Positions 45,202-54,536 of a DNA stretch of 64,000 nucleotides are shown here, one piece after another. The DNA comes from a virus: positions 103,870 through 167,869 of IMG/VR virus record IMGVR_UViG_3300037222_000100; one strand, given 5' to 3'. The notes beneath the pieces were generated by a model, which ran no database searches, was not told where the DNA came from, and saw only the letters and a program-made list of their open reading frames with translations. Numbering within the stretch: position 1 is the first letter of the stretch; the number at the start of each line of letters is the position of its first letter. The translations under genes and the position numbers were made by a program.

Positions 45202-47544
45202 CTACATGTCTGCCCGTACGATTCCCGTCTGGGCTATGTCGGGCTTGCGGTTCCTATGCCACTGATGTTCTTCGCGATCAATGGTGGGATCGTCTTGATG
45301 CACGTCATACCCGCAGTTCTTGCAGGTGTGCTCGTTGTTGTCATCCTTGCCACACGCAGGACAAGTCCATGTGGCTGCTATGATGTGCCAATGAGACATC
45401 TCAACCCTAACGCTCTGGCCTTCATCGGGCTTGGCGCTGTGATCGGTGCTCTTGCTGGTAGCGTGCTCATTGGGCTCGCCATCCCGCTCGGCATCGTGGT
45501 CTTTGCCAGCATCGTGAACTGAGCCCTCCGAAGTCATGTAGTTCCGGGGCTGATCCTGGGGATATCCCACTGGATTAGACTCAGGGATGCTCCACGAATG
45601 ATCGTGGCCCTGCTCGGTCGCATGTAGGCCATGCACGGGACAGTCGAGCTTATGGCCTTTGTCGCAGGTGCAACCTAGAGGGTCCTCGGGATGTGGCGTG
45701 CGCTGTGCTGGCTCATCGTGAGGAATGAGCGCTGGCATCTGATCAGGCATCTCACGCGTATCTGCCTGATCGGCTGATGTCTTGATCTCGTGGACGCCGC
45801 ACACTTCGTCCTCGCCAACCTTCTCGCGTGCTTTCTGCTCATGCTTGTCGCACACGGGGATAAAGGCCATGCCCTCGGCCCAAAGCAGCGATTTGGTCGC
45901 AGGCTCTTTGCAGTACTTGCACTTGTGCGGACGTTCGGTCTTGCGAACCTTGTCCTTTGCTTGCGCCCGCATCCATGTGCGGGGAGCATCGGCATTGTCG
46001 TAGCCCACGGGGCTCGCAGGATTAGGGAAGTCCCATACATGCTCATACGCCGTCTCATCGGCGTTCATTCCATGGACGGGGCAATCAAGCTTGTGCCCAT
46101 GCTCGCAAGTACAGTCGCGGTCGGTCGGCTCGAACGCGGGCTGATCCCGCAGCGGGCCGTGCTCTTGGTTCCACGAATCAGCGAACTTCACTAGCTCACG
46201 CATGTAGGGGGCTGCTATGATGTGTGCATGCTTGGAGATATTCTGTGGGGCGGGGCTTGTCTCGTCGGACTCATTGCCATGGCGAAAGTCTGGATGCGCT
46301 AGATGTGGTTCTTGCTTGGACTCGCGCTCGGTGCTCTTTGGAGGGACCTCTGGTGGCTCTCTGACGACTCCGGGGACGAGGACGAAGACGACTGAAGCCT
46401 CCTTCTCCTCGCGTGGCGTGCTAACAGTGCTCTCTGCCGTCTTTACAGCGGGAGCCCGCAATGCGGACACGTCGTTTTGAACGAATGCGTCCCGCGTGCA
46501 ATGGCTTCCGCTACGTTCCGTTTTTGAGTCATGAGCCGTAGGTTGCTGATCCGGTTGTCCGAAGGATTGTGATTGAGATGACCAACTACCTTGTTGGACG
46601 GCGGTATCCTTTTGTGCCTCGCCATCCAAACTACCCGATGCAGCTTGACTTTGTAGGACTTGATCCCGAGGCGACGGAACGATAGCTCCGTTTCCATGTA
46701 TCCTTGACCCCCTACGTACCCAATCGCCCTGCTCCAAGGTTTGCCCTTGATCGGACGATGATGACGAAACACTTGGCCTGTCGCGAAATCGACCGTTATC
46801 CACCGCTCCTTGAGCGCCCATAGAATCGTCTCGTTGATTGTCATCATCATCGAGTATATCATCGCGAGGAGACGATACGGATGACATCGAAGTCTCGAAC
46901 GTGAGCTTGGGCGGCTTGAGTCCTTTGGGTAGGCTAGGACCATAGGCGATGGTCATGTGCGGCGCGTACTTGTCTTTCGAGTAAGGACCTGGGTCCACAC
47001 CTACGGCTTCGGCTGCCTCGGCTAGCCTGTTGTGATGATCATGAATCGTGTCCGACTCCACGAGAAGCACAATAGGATGCAGGCCATCCTTTTCTTCGCT
47101 CGGCGGGAACTCCTTGAGGCCCTTGGCCGTGACTGCATGTGATTCGTGCTCGATCCACTTAGCGTCATGATGAGAACCTGCGCCGTCGCCCTGAGCGAAG
47201 AGCATCGTGATGTGATAGTCCTCAAGCGGCTCTAGCTCCGTGCTCTCCGGCCAGTCCTGCTCCTGCACCCAGTTGTAAATCTCGGTCGCAGCCTGCTTAG
47301 GGATGTCGAGCCCGACATGTAGCTCGTCTTTCGCCTTGGCTGTCTTGGGCTCGGGCGTGAGCTTCTTCATCTGCCATTCGCGAATGCGTTGCTGCTGCTC
47401 GTCATGGACCTCGTATTCGAGAGGCGTCCGAATGTACATGCGCTCGGCTGGAGTCATCTCGATATCGCTCTTGTCCCAAGCGGCTGCCTTTTGCAGCGCT
47501 GTGAGCCCTTCTGTGGAGTTTGAGGTCTTGGCTGTGGATTCCAT
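45202..47544 (-). CDS. 780-aa late protein: 2H phosphoesterase plus several zinc knuckles, interrupted by nested genes
   Basis: Residues about 70-210 form a LigT-like 2H phosphoesterase: DYHITMLFA and APHMTIAYGP give the two HxT motifs (RNA 2'-5'/cyclic phosphate chemistry in the family). Then zinc modules: CTCEHGHKLDCPVHG (about 477) and its repeat CTCDKGHKLDCPVHG (about 622), CKYCKEP...CDKHE, and CPACGKDD...CKNCGYD near the end. HIIAA occurs twice (AHIIAAPY, WHIIAATW). Residues about 233-367 are the out-of-frame shadow of an HNH gene, and other stretches are antisense to small + genes, yet the frame stays open throughout. The real product may be shorter. Confidence 0.6.
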   Translation of the reverse strand: MESTAKTSNSTEGLTALQKAAAWDKSDIEMTPAERMYIRTPLEYEVHDEQQQRIREWQMKKLTPEPKTAKAKDELHVGLDIPKQAATEIYNWVQEQDWPESTELEPLEDYHITMLFAQGDGAGSHHDAKWIEHESHAVTAKGLKEFPPSEEKDGLHPIVLLVESDTIHDHHNRLAEAAEAVGVDPGPYSKDKYAPHMTIAYGPSLPKGLKPPKLTFETSMSSVSSPRDDILDDDDNQRDDSMGAQGAVDNGRFRDRPSVSSSSSDQGQTLEQGDWVRRGSRIHGNGAIVPSPRDQVLQSQAASGSLDGEAQKDTAVQQGSWSSQSQSFGQPDQQPTAHDSKTERSGSHCTRDAFVQNDVSALRAPAVKTAESTVSTPREEKEASVVFVLVPGVVREPPEVPPKSTERESKQEPHLAHPDFRHGNESDETSPAPQNISKHAHIIAAPYMRELVKFADSWNQEHGPLRDQPAFEPTDRDCTCEHGHKLDCPVHGMNADETAYEHVWDFPNPASPVGYDNADAPRTWMRAQAKDKVRKTERPHKCKYCKEPATKSLLWAEGMAFIPVCDKHEQKAREKVGEDEVCGVHEIKTSADQADTREMPDQMPALIPHDEPAQRTPHPEDPLGCTCDKGHKLDCPVHGLHATEQGHDHSWSIPESNPVGYPQDQPRNYMTSEGSVHDAGKDHDAERDGEPNEHATSKSTDHSAKPDEGQSVRVEMSHWHIIAATWTCPACGKDDNNEHTCKNCGYDVHQDDPTIDREEHQWHRNRKPDIAQTGIVRADM
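45391..45522 (+). CDS. 43-aa membrane protein antisense to the 780-aa gene
   Basis: MRHLNPNALAFIGLGAVIGA..., two short Gly/Ala-rich hydrophobic helices. TGC-TATGAT ends 6 nt before the ATG. The protein-like sequence argues it is real, though it lies opposite a late gene. Confidence 0.55.
   Translation: MRHLNPNALAFIGLGAVIGALAGSVLIGLAIPLGIVVFASIVN
46228..46302 (+). CDS. 24-aa membrane peptide antisense to the 780-aa gene
   Basis: MLGDILWGGACLVGLIAMAK..., 6 nt after TGC-TATGAT (46216-46221). Second occurrence of this promoter arrangement opposite the HIIAA codons. Confidence 0.45.
   Translation: MLGDILWGGACLVGLIAMAKVWMR
46303..46395 (+). CDS. 30-aa membrane peptide with acidic tail
   Basis: MWFLLGLALGALWRDLWWLS then an Asp/Glu tail; starts directly after the preceding stop. 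The helix-plus-charged-tail layout looks like a genuine small phage protein. Confidence 0.5.
   Translation: MWFLLGLALGALWRDLWWLSDDSGDEDEDD
46443..46844 (-). CDS. HNH homing endonuclease nested out of frame in the 780-aa ORF
   Basis: 133 aa: MTINETILWALKERWITVDF..., core LHRVVWMARHKRIPP...VGHLNHNPSDNRISNLRLMT, C-terminal CPHC. TGA-TATACT lies 8 nt before the ATG, so it carries its own leaderless promoter. The surrounding 780-aa frame reads through it as Ser/Gln/Asp-rich sequence. Confidence 0.85.
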   Translation of the reverse strand: MTINETILWALKERWITVDFATGQVFRHHRPIKGKPWSRAIGYVGGQGYMETELSFRRLGIKSYKVKLHRVVWMARHKRIPPSNKVVGHLNHNPSDNRISNLRLMTQKRNVAEAIARGTHSFKTTCPHCGLPL

Positions 47545-47585
47545 CGTCTTTGCTCTAGGGAGGCCCTGAGCGCGTCCCTGTGCGC

Positions 47586-48611
47586 CTACAGCTTGATGAT
47601 ATTGTTGGCGACCGTGAATGGCTGCATGTTGTTGTGGCCCGTGTTCGTTCCGGTCGATGACGTGACTGTCGATGGGGTCGATGCGCCACCGCTCAATGTG
47701 CCGCTGACCGAGACACCAAGAGAGCCAGAGTTGCCCGTTCTTTCATTCGAGTTGGGCGTGCCCAAGCCTGAGATTTGCTGCGCGGTACGTCCTGGCGTGC
47801 CAAGCGTAGCCCCGAAGACTTTGGATGCAGAATCGTACTCCTTGTAGCAGAGGTAACCTGCGCCATCGCCTCCTCCGCCTTGATTTGGATGGCCGTGCGT
47901 GTGATCTGATGCAGAGCCGCTAAGAGAGCCTCCAACCGATACGCCAAAGCCCATCGGCGGGACTGTATGCGTGTGTGCCGCTAGCTCGCCAATAGACAGC
48001 ACATGGTTCTCTTCTCCGGCTTTGTCTCCCACCGTGCGTACCGTGAGGCCGGGGCCTGCACCTGCGCCTACGACGACGCGCCCGCGTGTGTCGGGGACAT
48101 TGAAGTGCGTACCGTCAGCAGTACCGTATTTGGTGCCGATGACCCCGAAGAGTTTCGCGTGTGCCGTGCGTAGATAGCTCGTGCCATCTGTGAGTACATA
48201 TCCTTCGGGAGCAGCATCTCCGCCGAACGGAAGAATCGTCCCGCTAGGTACGAGTGCTTCTTGAACCGCTTTGACCAGTCCTTTGAGCGTAACGCTTTCT
48301 TCGCCGACCTGTTCGACGCCATCACCAGGGAGCGCATCCCAACCGTAGATCGTCGGCGCGATGGTCGGTTTGCCACCGTTGACTTCGATGTCGTACGTGC
48401 CTTCCGGGAGCCAACCGACGATTTTACCGTCTTTGTCTGTGGTCGGCACAATAGTGCCAGAGCCCGTCTCGGCCGCGAATACGACAGCACCGCTCGAATC
48501 CGAACGGTGCGTAATTGTGACGCTCGCGCCTACGACCGGAGTCGAGACTTGCTTGCCTCCGACTTCAACGAGCGTGTCTACGACGAAAGGTATCTCAATG
48601 CGCTTTGCCAT
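47586..48611 (-). CDS. Tail-collar domain fibre protein
   Basis: 341 aa. N-terminal part (1-105) with a carboxypeptidase-regulatory-like beta fold (VVGASVTITHRSDSSG...LPEGTYDIEVNG). Phage tail-collar domain at about 112-170 (PSGTILPFGGDAAPEGYVLTDG, FNVPDTRGRV). Gly/Ser/Thr-rich tip with HTHTVPP and a final MQPFTVANNIIKL, the classic short-fibre C-terminus. TGATG coupling to the HNH gene upstream. Confidence 0.9.
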   Translation of the reverse strand: MAKRIEIPFVVDTLVEVGGKQVSTPVVGASVTITHRSDSSGAVVFAAETGSGTIVPTTDKDGKIVGWLPEGTYDIEVNGGKPTIAPTIYGWDALPGDGVEQVGEESVTLKGLVKAVQEALVPSGTILPFGGDAAPEGYVLTDGTSYLRTAHAKLFGVIGTKYGTADGTHFNVPDTRGRVVVGAGAGPGLTVRTVGDKAGEENHVLSIGELAAHTHTVPPMGFGVSVGGSLSGSASDHTHGHPNQGGGGDGAGYLCYKEYDSASKVFGATLGTPGRTAQQISGLGTPNSNERTGNSGSLGVSVSGTLSGGASTPSTVTSSTGTNTGHNNMQPFTVANNIIKL

Positions 48612-48910
48612 CAGTCTACCTCTCCATGGCACAAGCGACAAAGCCATTCGATATCAAAGGGTTTCGTGTAGTCACGGTGATGAGCTTCGATAACTCCTCG
48701 CCCCGGAAGTGGTTCGCCATTCCAGCCGTCGTAACGACCACATGCCTCACAGATTGCTGGTCGAACAAGATCACCCCTTCTCAGCGCTCCGTTGACGAGT
48801 CGATGAGCCTCGTACTTCTCTGGATGGCGTTTCCTCCAGGTTCGGTTTTGCTCAACCATCTTCGCAGGATGAGTCTTCTTCCATCGTTCCTGTGACTTCG
48901 TGTTTGCCAT
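48611..48910 (-). CDS. Compact HNH protein
   Basis: 99 aa. CEACGRYDG...IEAHHRDYTKPFDIEWLCRLCHGE: zinc CxxC pairs with HH-x-D. A homing-type gene that carries the late signature GGTAATAGGCG in front of the collar gene, as the LAGLIDADG gene at 17462 does for its neighbour. Confidence 0.88.
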   Translation of the reverse strand: MANTKSQERWKKTHPAKMVEQNRTWRKRHPEKYEAHRLVNGALRRGDLVRPAICEACGRYDGWNGEPLPGRGVIEAHHRDYTKPFDIEWLCRLCHGEVD

Positions 48911-48947
48911 CGCCTATTACCTCGGCGGATAACCCTTGTTTGCTTCT

Positions 48948-49460
48948 CTACGGTAGGCGAACGACGATTTCTTTGATCACTTCTTTGACGGTCGGACCGA
49001 CTGGACCAATCGGACCTACGGGGCCGATTGGACCGCGTAATCCCGAAGGACCTCGTTCGCCCACTGGACCTCGGGGACCGGGAATGCCGACACCTGCTCC
49101 ATTTGCCCCTCGCGGGCCAGGCGGTCCTTGAGGGCCGTGTACTGACTGTCCGGGTGGCCCCGTGGCTCCTCGACCGCCTTGAACCCCAGTAGCACCACGA
49201 GAACCCGCAGGCCCTCTTGCTCCTGCCGGACCCTTTGCGCCTCGGGGACCAGGTGCGCCCTGCTTACCGGCAATCACGAGCTTCTTGTTGTGAATGACAG
49301 GCTCCACGAGCTTAGTCACACGTTCCACTCGCTCGATGCGAGTGGCAAGGTGCTTTCGAGCGCTGATGTCTCCTTCGATCTTGTAAAAGGAGAAGGCTGC
49401 GAGTAGAGCCAGGACCGCAACGCTGGCAATGATAAATGCACGAAAGCGCTTCTCGGTCAT
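48948..49460 (-). CDS. Membrane-anchored collagen-like protein
   Basis: 170 aa. N-terminal [10 protein letters not shown] plus membrane helix (10-30), short coiled coil, then about 30 GXY triplets ([16 protein letters not shown]...) and an ILVRLP-type end. First of three paralogous N-termini with RFRxFIIAS in this cluster. Confidence 0.8.
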   Translation of the reverse strand: MTEKRFRAFIIASVAVLALLAAFSFYKIEGDISARKHLATRIERVERVTKLVEPVIHNKKLVIAGKQGAPGPRGAKGPAGARGPAGSRGATGVQGGRGATGPPGQSVHGPQGPPGPRGANGAGVGIPGPRGPVGERGPSGLRGPIGPVGPIGPVGPTVKEVIKEIVVRLP

Positions 49461-49464
49461 TTAC

Positions 49465-50082
49465 TCACGTCGCTGGTACTTCGGCTGCTGGTCCAGGTGG
49501 GCCTGGAGGACCCGGTTCGCCCTGAGGGCCTGCTGGACCTACTTCACCCGCTGGACCCTGAGGACCGACAGCGCCTTCTTTGCCGACTTCGCCTTGGGCT
49601 CCCTGCGGTCCTACTGCACCTACTTCACCCTGCGCGCCAGTATCGCCCTTAGCGCCTTGTGCTCCGTCTGTGCCATTCGTTCCTGCCTTGCCTTCAGCCC
49701 CGCCAGGACCTACAGGACCGATAGGCCCAAATGGTCCTGCGGGTCCTTGAGGACCAGGAGCACCGATACCACCTGGCTGACCGGGGGCTCCAATCTGACC
49801 TACGCCAGGGATGCCAGGAAGGCCCGGTAGACCCGCCTTACCAGCAAGGAACTTACGAGTGCCGTGCTCAAGTTTGGTGACCTGGAGTACCAGGACGTGG
49901 TTCTGCCGCGTGAGTGTTTCGATCTTCGAGTTCTCAATTGCCTGATAGGCATTTGAGATAGCCTGATCGTGCGTACGCTGTGAAGCCAGACTTTGTATCT
50001 GGGTGAACCCAATTCCAGCCAAAGCGATAGCTATGGCAAGGCTCGCGATGATGAATATCCGAAAACGTGTCGAGAAAGTCAT
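49465..50082 (-). CDS. Membrane-anchored collagen-like protein
   Basis: 205 aa. [11 protein letters not shown] then a membrane helix, a heptad region ([20 protein letters not shown]), and about 38 GXY triplets to the C-terminus. Likely forms a membrane-tethered trimeric rod or a virion fibre. The start overlaps the upstream stop. Confidence 0.8.
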   Translation of the reverse strand: MTFSTRFRIFIIASLAIAIALAGIGFTQIQSLASQRTHDQAISNAYQAIENSKIETLTRQNHVLVLQVTKLEHGTRKFLAGKAGLPGLPGIPGVGQIGAPGQPGGIGAPGPQGPAGPFGPIGPVGPGGAEGKAGTNGTDGAQGAKGDTGAQGEVGAVGPQGAQGEVGKEGAVGPQGPAGEVGPAGPQGEPGPPGPPGPAAEVPAT

Positions 50083-50426
50083 TTGCTTACTCCCGTAGGA
50101 ATCGGAACGGGTGCGCCTGATGCAGTCGTCGCGGCCTCAAGTGCCTTACAGTTGAGCGGCTTGAGTTTCCAAGCGGGGATGACCCGTTTCGATTCGATGC
50201 GGTTCGCGTTGATTGCATCGCACCATGTACCAACATTACTTGCGCGATTAGCAAGATTGGTTTTTGTGATCGCCGCTACTTTGACGGCTAGTTGGCCTTG
50301 AGCCGTAGCCTCAGTTTCAATGCGCCCGGCTTGCGCCGCGAACTGCGAAAACCCATATCCCACTAGCAATGCAGCCACGATGACTGAAGCAATGATGAAG
50401 AGACGGAAGCGTTGAGTCGCCATCAC
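50079..50426 (-). CDS. RFRxFIIAS-family membrane protein without collagen
   Basis: 115 aa. [10 protein letters not shown] plus membrane helix, then a periplasmic-type helix and [12 protein letters not shown]...LNCKALEA (two Cys). Paralogous N-terminus to the two collagen proteins downstream; lies next to the holin candidate. Confidence 0.75.
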   Translation of the reverse strand: MMATQRFRLFIIASVIVAALLVGYGFSQFAAQAGRIETEATAQGQLAVKVAAITKTNLANRASNVGTWCDAINANRIESKRVIPAWKLKPLNCKALEAATTASGAPVPIPTGVSK

Positions 50427-50794
50427 TTGCCCCTTTTACTGGACGCTGATGATGATTTGGAGGAGGACGCCGAGTGCCCCGCATGCGAAGGCCCAGGCGA
50501 CGGTGTTGGGCCATCTGCGGATGGTTGCGTGCCCTCTTCGTTCTCGCTGTAGTTCTCTGGGAATTGTACCCCCATCAGGGACATGATAATCCGTGCGAAT
50601 GTGCTCGGACGATTTCCTTTGTTGTCTCCTCGAAGGGCCGGAATTGATCCGAAAAGAAAGATCACCAGGAAGATCAAGATGGGCTGTGCCGGTTTGTCCG
50701 AAAAGAGTTGGGTGTACAGGATTACCAACGCTATCCCGCCCAGGAACAGATCGCGCAACAGACTGGGCCATCGAGATTTCCTTTGTTGCGTCAT
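50423..50794 (-). CDS. Holin candidate
   Basis: 123 aa. Two hydrophobic helices (about 15-33 and 40-58: LFLGGIALVILYTQLF, ILIFLVIFLFGSIPAL), then a hydrophilic Ser/Lys-rich tail ending KRGK. The layout fits class II-type holins, but the lysin is 32 kb away, so this is tentative. Confidence 0.55.
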   Translation of the reverse strand: MTQQRKSRWPSLLRDLFLGGIALVILYTQLFSDKPAQPILIFLVIFLFGSIPALRGDNKGNRPSTFARIIMSLMGVQFPENYSENEEGTQPSADGPTPSPGPSHAGHSASSSKSSSASSKRGK

Positions 50795-50912
50795 TCATCG
50801 GTCAGGGACAGGAGAGACACCATTGCAAGTATTACCTCCACGTTGTCCCAGCTTTTCCTCTTTCTCTAAGTGAATCGTGCTAAGGTAGTGCTAATGATGC
50901 TAACGTAGAACG

Positions 50913-50943
50913 AAAAAGAGGCCCGCCGCAGCGAGCCCCTTTG
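50913..50943. terminator. Bidirectional intrinsic terminator
   Basis: 8-bp stem (50918-50925 with 50932-50939, G.T pairs allowed) with A5 on the left and T3 on the right. On the minus strand it ends the collagen transcript from 50966. Confidence 0.75.
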
Positions 50944-50965
50944 ACGTACATCGATAACGACTTGC

Positions 50966-51838
50966 TTAGCCTCTACCCGTTTCAGTAGGCTGAGCGTTTG
51001 GGTTGTAGTGGTGCTTCTTGACCTTCTTGTGCTTCGGTGCCGCGACCTTCTTAGGGGCCACAACACACGGACAACATGTACCCTGAGGACCAACCGGACC
51101 TGCTACTCCGGAGATACCAGGGATACCCTGTGTGCCCGTGGTACCCGTGAACCCAGTTAGACCCGTAGTACCGATAGGACCTTCAGGACCCTGCGGACCT
51201 AGAGGACCGGATGGGCCTGCGGGACCCTGAGGACCTGCGGGGCCTTTCGGACCAGGTACCTCTGACGCCGGACCAGTCGGACCCTGAGGACCGATTGGAC
51301 CAGTTAGCCCCTTCGCCCCTTCTTTACCTGCGGGACCTTCAGTACCGGTTGAGCCTTTCGCTCCATCAGTTCCTTTAGGTCCTGCTGGACCAGTATCGCC
51401 CTTGGGTCCCGCCGGACCCGGTGAGCCAACACCGTTTGCGCCTTTCGGACCTTCCGGTCCCGTTGGACCCTGAGGGCCAGGTGTACCCGTAACAGGCCCA
51501 CAGTTCACAAAGGTAGCCGTAGCGCTCTGATAACCGTCTGTTTTGCTAGCAGCGTTGCTGACCCAAACGAGGATGGAGTGCTCATTGTCGTCCATCGCAC
51601 GAATGCCGATAGACAACACCTTGCCCGCTGCACCATTGCTCGTACCGTGAAGCACAAGATGGCCATCCTGTTCGATGTTGTACTGCCATGGACCCGACTC
51701 AGCGGGAAGCGTGACATCTGCCTCCCCGCAAGAAACGAGAGTGACAGCGCCTCCGCCCCATGCGAAGGACGATGCGGGAACGGCCAGCGCTGCCATTGCA
51801 GCGACGATACCGATGATGTACCTGAAGTTGTGCTTCAC
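50966..51838 (-). CDS. Secreted collagen-like protein
   Basis: 290 aa from GTG, chosen because AGGAAGG lies 6 nt upstream and a signal peptide follows ([20 protein letters not shown]...SSFA). A beta domain (about 30-100, [16 protein letters not shown]) precedes about 45 GXY triplets and a basic C-terminus ([15 protein letters not shown]). Possibly a host-exported adhesin or a virion protein. Confidence 0.8.
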   Translation of the reverse strand: MKHNFRYIIGIVAAMAALAVPASSFAWGGGAVTLVSCGEADVTLPAESGPWQYNIEQDGHLVLHGTSNGAAGKVLSIGIRAMDDNEHSILVWVSNAASKTDGYQSATATFVNCGPVTGTPGPQGPTGPEGPKGANGVGSPGPAGPKGDTGPAGPKGTDGAKGSTGTEGPAGKEGAKGLTGPIGPQGPTGPASEVPGPKGPAGPQGPAGPSGPLGPQGPEGPIGTTGLTGFTGTTGTQGIPGISGVAGPVGPQGTCCPCVVAPKKVAAPKHKKVKKHHYNPNAQPTETGRG

Positions 51839-51908
51839 GATATGCCTTCCTGTTGAATATGTCATGACATTTCGCCTGGAGTCTACCAAGAAATCGCGTC
51901 TAACGCAA

Positions 51909-51936
51909 GAGCGCCCCACCCGAAGGCGAGGCGCTC
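51909..51936 (-). terminator. Probable terminator
   Basis: 7-bp stem GAGCGCC/GGCGCTC, 22 nt after the stop of the gene at 51958-52863; only a weak T-run follows. Confidence 0.5.
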
Positions 51937-51957
51937 GTGAGCGAACTAAACTAGCGT

Positions 51958-52863
51958 CTAGTTATGGATGCTGCCTACGTTGCCGCCGCCCGAAGCGTCA
52001 GCATTGTCCCACGTTCCGTTACTCGTAGTGATGTAGTGGAACTGCCATGCGTAACTACCAGGCACAGAAGCATTGAAGAAGACTTTGAAGAAGTCTCCCG
52101 TATTGCTCACTGCGCCTGCTGCTGCCGGATTGAATCCAACGGGCGTGGGAACGGTGAATACCTCATCGCCAACGAATTGCCCTTCGATACCCGCGTTCAG
52201 CGATTGACAGTTGGGCGTTACGCCTTCGCCGCCATTGGTTACGAAAGTGCCGTTGAACAACTCCGTCACGACGAATGTACCGTCCGACTGGGGAGATACA
52301 ATGAATGTTCTGGTGAACGTATCGTTCGCCCAAACCGATTCATGGTCGCTGTTTTCCGGAGGCCCTGAACATCCAGACGTATCTTCGCTCGTGGACGAAT
52401 ATGGACCAAAGACCAGCGGGCTAGTGCCAGCCGGACCCTGAGGACCAGTCGCACCTGCCGGACCCACTGGACCGGGGATGGTACTAGCCTCTCCAGTAGC
52501 ACCAGTGTCGCCCTTAGGACCCTGCGGACCAGCGGGTCCCGGCACCGTGCTGGCGGAACCTTCTTTGCCTTCGGGACCCGCAGGACCCGTTGCTCCGATG
52601 GCCCCTTGTAGCCCCTGCTTGCCTTCTGGACCAATCGGACCAGCTACTCCAGGGATGCCCGGAAGGCCCTGAGCGCCTTTAGGACCTTTGGGACCAACCG
52701 GGCCTCGCGCGTAGTAGTTCTTGCATTTGGTTTTCGTACCCGTAACCGTCGTACAGTTCGAATACGTTGCCTTTGCCGATACGGCCTTCGTTGCCAATGC
52801 TGTACTCGTACCGCCAAGCGCCAGAAGCGCCGTCGCCACGAGTCCTACAAGAATGCGCTTCAT
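51958..52863 (-). CDS. Secreted collagen-like protein with C-terminal globular domain
   Basis: 301 aa. Signal peptide [20 protein letters not shown]..., a short Cys pair region ([14 protein letters not shown]), about 33 GXY triplets, then a 140-aa beta domain ([20 protein letters not shown]...[10 protein letters not shown]). AAGGAAT before the ATG. The head domain resembles exported bacterial proteins, suggesting acquisition from a host. Confidence 0.8.
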   Translation of the reverse strand: MKRILVGLVATALLALGGTSTALATKAVSAKATYSNCTTVTGTKTKCKNYYARGPVGPKGPKGAQGLPGIPGVAGPIGPEGKQGLQGAIGATGPAGPEGKEGSASTVPGPAGPQGPKGDTGATGEASTIPGPVGPAGATGPQGPAGTSPLVFGPYSSTSEDTSGCSGPPENSDHESVWANDTFTRTFIVSPQSDGTFVVTELFNGTFVTNGGEGVTPNCQSLNAGIEGQFVGDEVFTVPTPVGFNPAAAGAVSNTGDFFKVFFNASVPGSYAWQFHYITTSNGTWDNADASGGGNVGSIHN

Positions 52864-52920
52864 GATATTCCTTTGCTTGGGGATCAGAGTCGTTCTGATC
52901 GTGAGTGTACAGGACTGCAA

Positions 52921-53175
52921 CTACGAAGTCAAGGGTGATCCGTCAGCTTCTTTGAACTCGATGATGATGGCCTCGCCGTCATCAACGATGGCAGTCTCGA
53001 CCTTGAGTCCCATGGTCTTAGCCGTCCGGTGCGCGAGCACGCGGAATGATGCAGCTTGCCCATTGAAGTCCTCGCCCGCATAGAGCTTGTAGACCTGGCC
53101 GTCGCTCCAGATGCCCCATGGGTAGATCGGAGGACGCCCTTGACGCGTCGGGAACTCATCGATCACGTCACTCAT
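52921..53175 (-). CDS. Small conserved phage protein
   Basis: 84 aa: YPWGIWSDGQVYKLYAGEDF...SFRVLAHRTAKTMGLKVET. The pattern PWxxWxdGxxwxLxxGxDF is common in actinophages; function unknown. ATGA overlap upstream. Confidence 0.7.
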   Translation of the reverse strand: MSDVIDEFPTRQGRPPIYPWGIWSDGQVYKLYAGEDFNGQAASFRVLAHRTAKTMGLKVETAIVDDGEAIIIEFKEADGSPLTS

Positions 53176-53810
53176 GGCCAACGTCTCATGATCTCACGCT
53201 TGATGTCATTCCAAGCGTGGTTGGCATAGGTCAGCACAGCCGATTCCAGGAAGCTGATGATCTGAAGACGGTCTTGGGCTAGCTGCGTCTGTCGAGCGCC
53301 CTCGGCTGCCTCCTCAGACGCCCTAGTCTCAGCAACGAATAGGCTCGCTTCCACGGACCCGCGAAGCGTCGCCTCCTCGAAGGCCAACTCCTTCCAGTTG
53401 TCACGTTCAGCGCACGCTTCGCGGAGATCATCCCTATGTTCGTGGACGATCCCAATCGCGATGGAGTAAAGCTGCTCCCACTCCTCGCTCGCGAGTTCTG
53501 CCCTGTCGCGTTCGGCCATCAACTCATCTGCCGTCTCGCGCATCTTGCGCAGACGGTATGCCAAGTCAGGAGCCATGTCGGCCGTGGCAAGGATGTCGAG
53601 CTTTACGCCGTTATTGAGATATGCATCAATCTCCTGCCGAGCCTGCACGTCGGGCTCCACGAAGGAAATGTGAGTCGTGGGCGCGGGACTGACCCTCCGG
53701 TAACAGATACCGCAGTCCGGATCATCACACGTCCCGTTCGTCAGGGCATCTATAGCCGCCTCAACGCTTGCATCGTACTCCCGACGAGCTTGTGAATCAG
53801 CAGCGGCCAT
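53172..53810 (-). CDS. Coiled-coil protein with a CxxxxC pair
   Basis: 212 aa. CDDPDCGICYR at about 27-37, then a long charged helix (about 85-190). Unknown. TGATG overlap with its upstream partner. Confidence 0.65.
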   Translation of the reverse strand: MAAADSQARREYDASVEAAIDALTNGTCDDPDCGICYRRVSPAPTTHISFVEPDVQARQEIDAYLNNGVKLDILATADMAPDLAYRLRKMRETADELMAERDRAELASEEWEQLYSIAIGIVHEHRDDLREACAERDNWKELAFEEATLRGSVEASLFVAETRASEEAAEGARQTQLAQDRLQIISFLESAVLTYANHAWNDIKREIMRRWP

Positions 53811-54055
53811 CAGTCATCGCTCACGATGTCATCGATTTTCACGGTCACCGCATCATCGGGCAAATCCGCCCACCCGTCCAAGTTGGATAGCGAGAGCCCA
53901 AGACCGATCAGATTGATGGCCAAATGCTCAAGGAGTGCCTTCTCGCTGGCGAAAGGAACGCCATACATGGCCTCGCCTCGATCTAGGTCCAGAACGGCGT
54001 CATCCTGCACATCGATGGAGGCATAAGTCGTTAGCGTGATCGGTATCTTAGTCAT
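53810..54055 (-). CDS. 81-aa acidic protein
   Basis: MTKIPITLTTYASIDVQDDA...; beta N-terminus, helical middle, Asp-rich end. Leaderless: TGC-TACACT ends 8 nt before the ATG. Confidence 0.65.
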   Translation of the reverse strand: MTKIPITLTTYASIDVQDDAVLDLDRGEAMYGVPFASEKALLEHLAINLIGLGLSLSNLDGWADLPDDAVTVKIDDIVSDD

Positions 54056-54098
54056 GACGTAGGAGTGTAGCAGAAGTGGAGATGGATGGGGCGAGGAC

Positions 54099-54536
54099 TC
54101 ATTTCTTTTCTCCTCGCAGGATTTTCCTCGCCTTGTCGTAGCGACCACCCGGCTGGCGCATCCCCTGCTTATCCGCAGGACATGGCCGAGTGCAGTTGTC
54201 GTCGTTATCTGCCAGCTTGACTTCCTTAGCGATCTCTCCGGCCTCGCCTTCGGCCATTGCGATGCCTCGAATGTAGTCAAGGTAGGTTTCCTCCGGCATG
54301 CGGGTGAGGAGGAACAGCGCCGAGTACTCCACGTCGCTGATGCCAGCGCTCTTGAGCGCTCCGAAGTTGGTCGGGCCATCCTCGACCGCATCGTGCAACC
54401 AAGCGACGACCTTGGCACGCGGCTTGACTTTGACCGCCACCCGTTCAAGGTGCCCGAACTCGGGCTCGCTTGACCAATCGATGCGCCCATAGGAGAGCAG
54501 AGCAGCAATGGCCTTGGCCTCCTTATGAGTCATCAT
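54099..54536 (-). CDS. HD-domain phosphohydrolase
   Basis: 145 aa. LERVAVKV...AKVVAWLHDAVEDGPTN carries the HD pair. YLDYIRGIA and EVKLADNDDN complete the RelA/SpoT-hydrolase-like layout (small ppGpp-hydrolase or nucleotidase relatives). A phage (p)ppGpp or nucleotide hydrolase is the best guess. ATGA overlap upstream. Confidence 0.82.
   Translation of the reverse strand: MMTHKEAKAIAALLSYGRIDWSSEPEFGHLERVAVKVKPRAKVVAWLHDAVEDGPTNFGALKSAGISDVEYSALFLLTRMPEETYLDYIRGIAMAEGEAGEIAKEVKLADNDDNCTRPCPADKQGMRQPGGRYDKARKILRGEKK

Noticed and set aside
50436-50873. Alternative frames around the holin candidate
   Set aside because: Only the 50423-50794 frame shows two hydrophobic helices and coupled overlaps.
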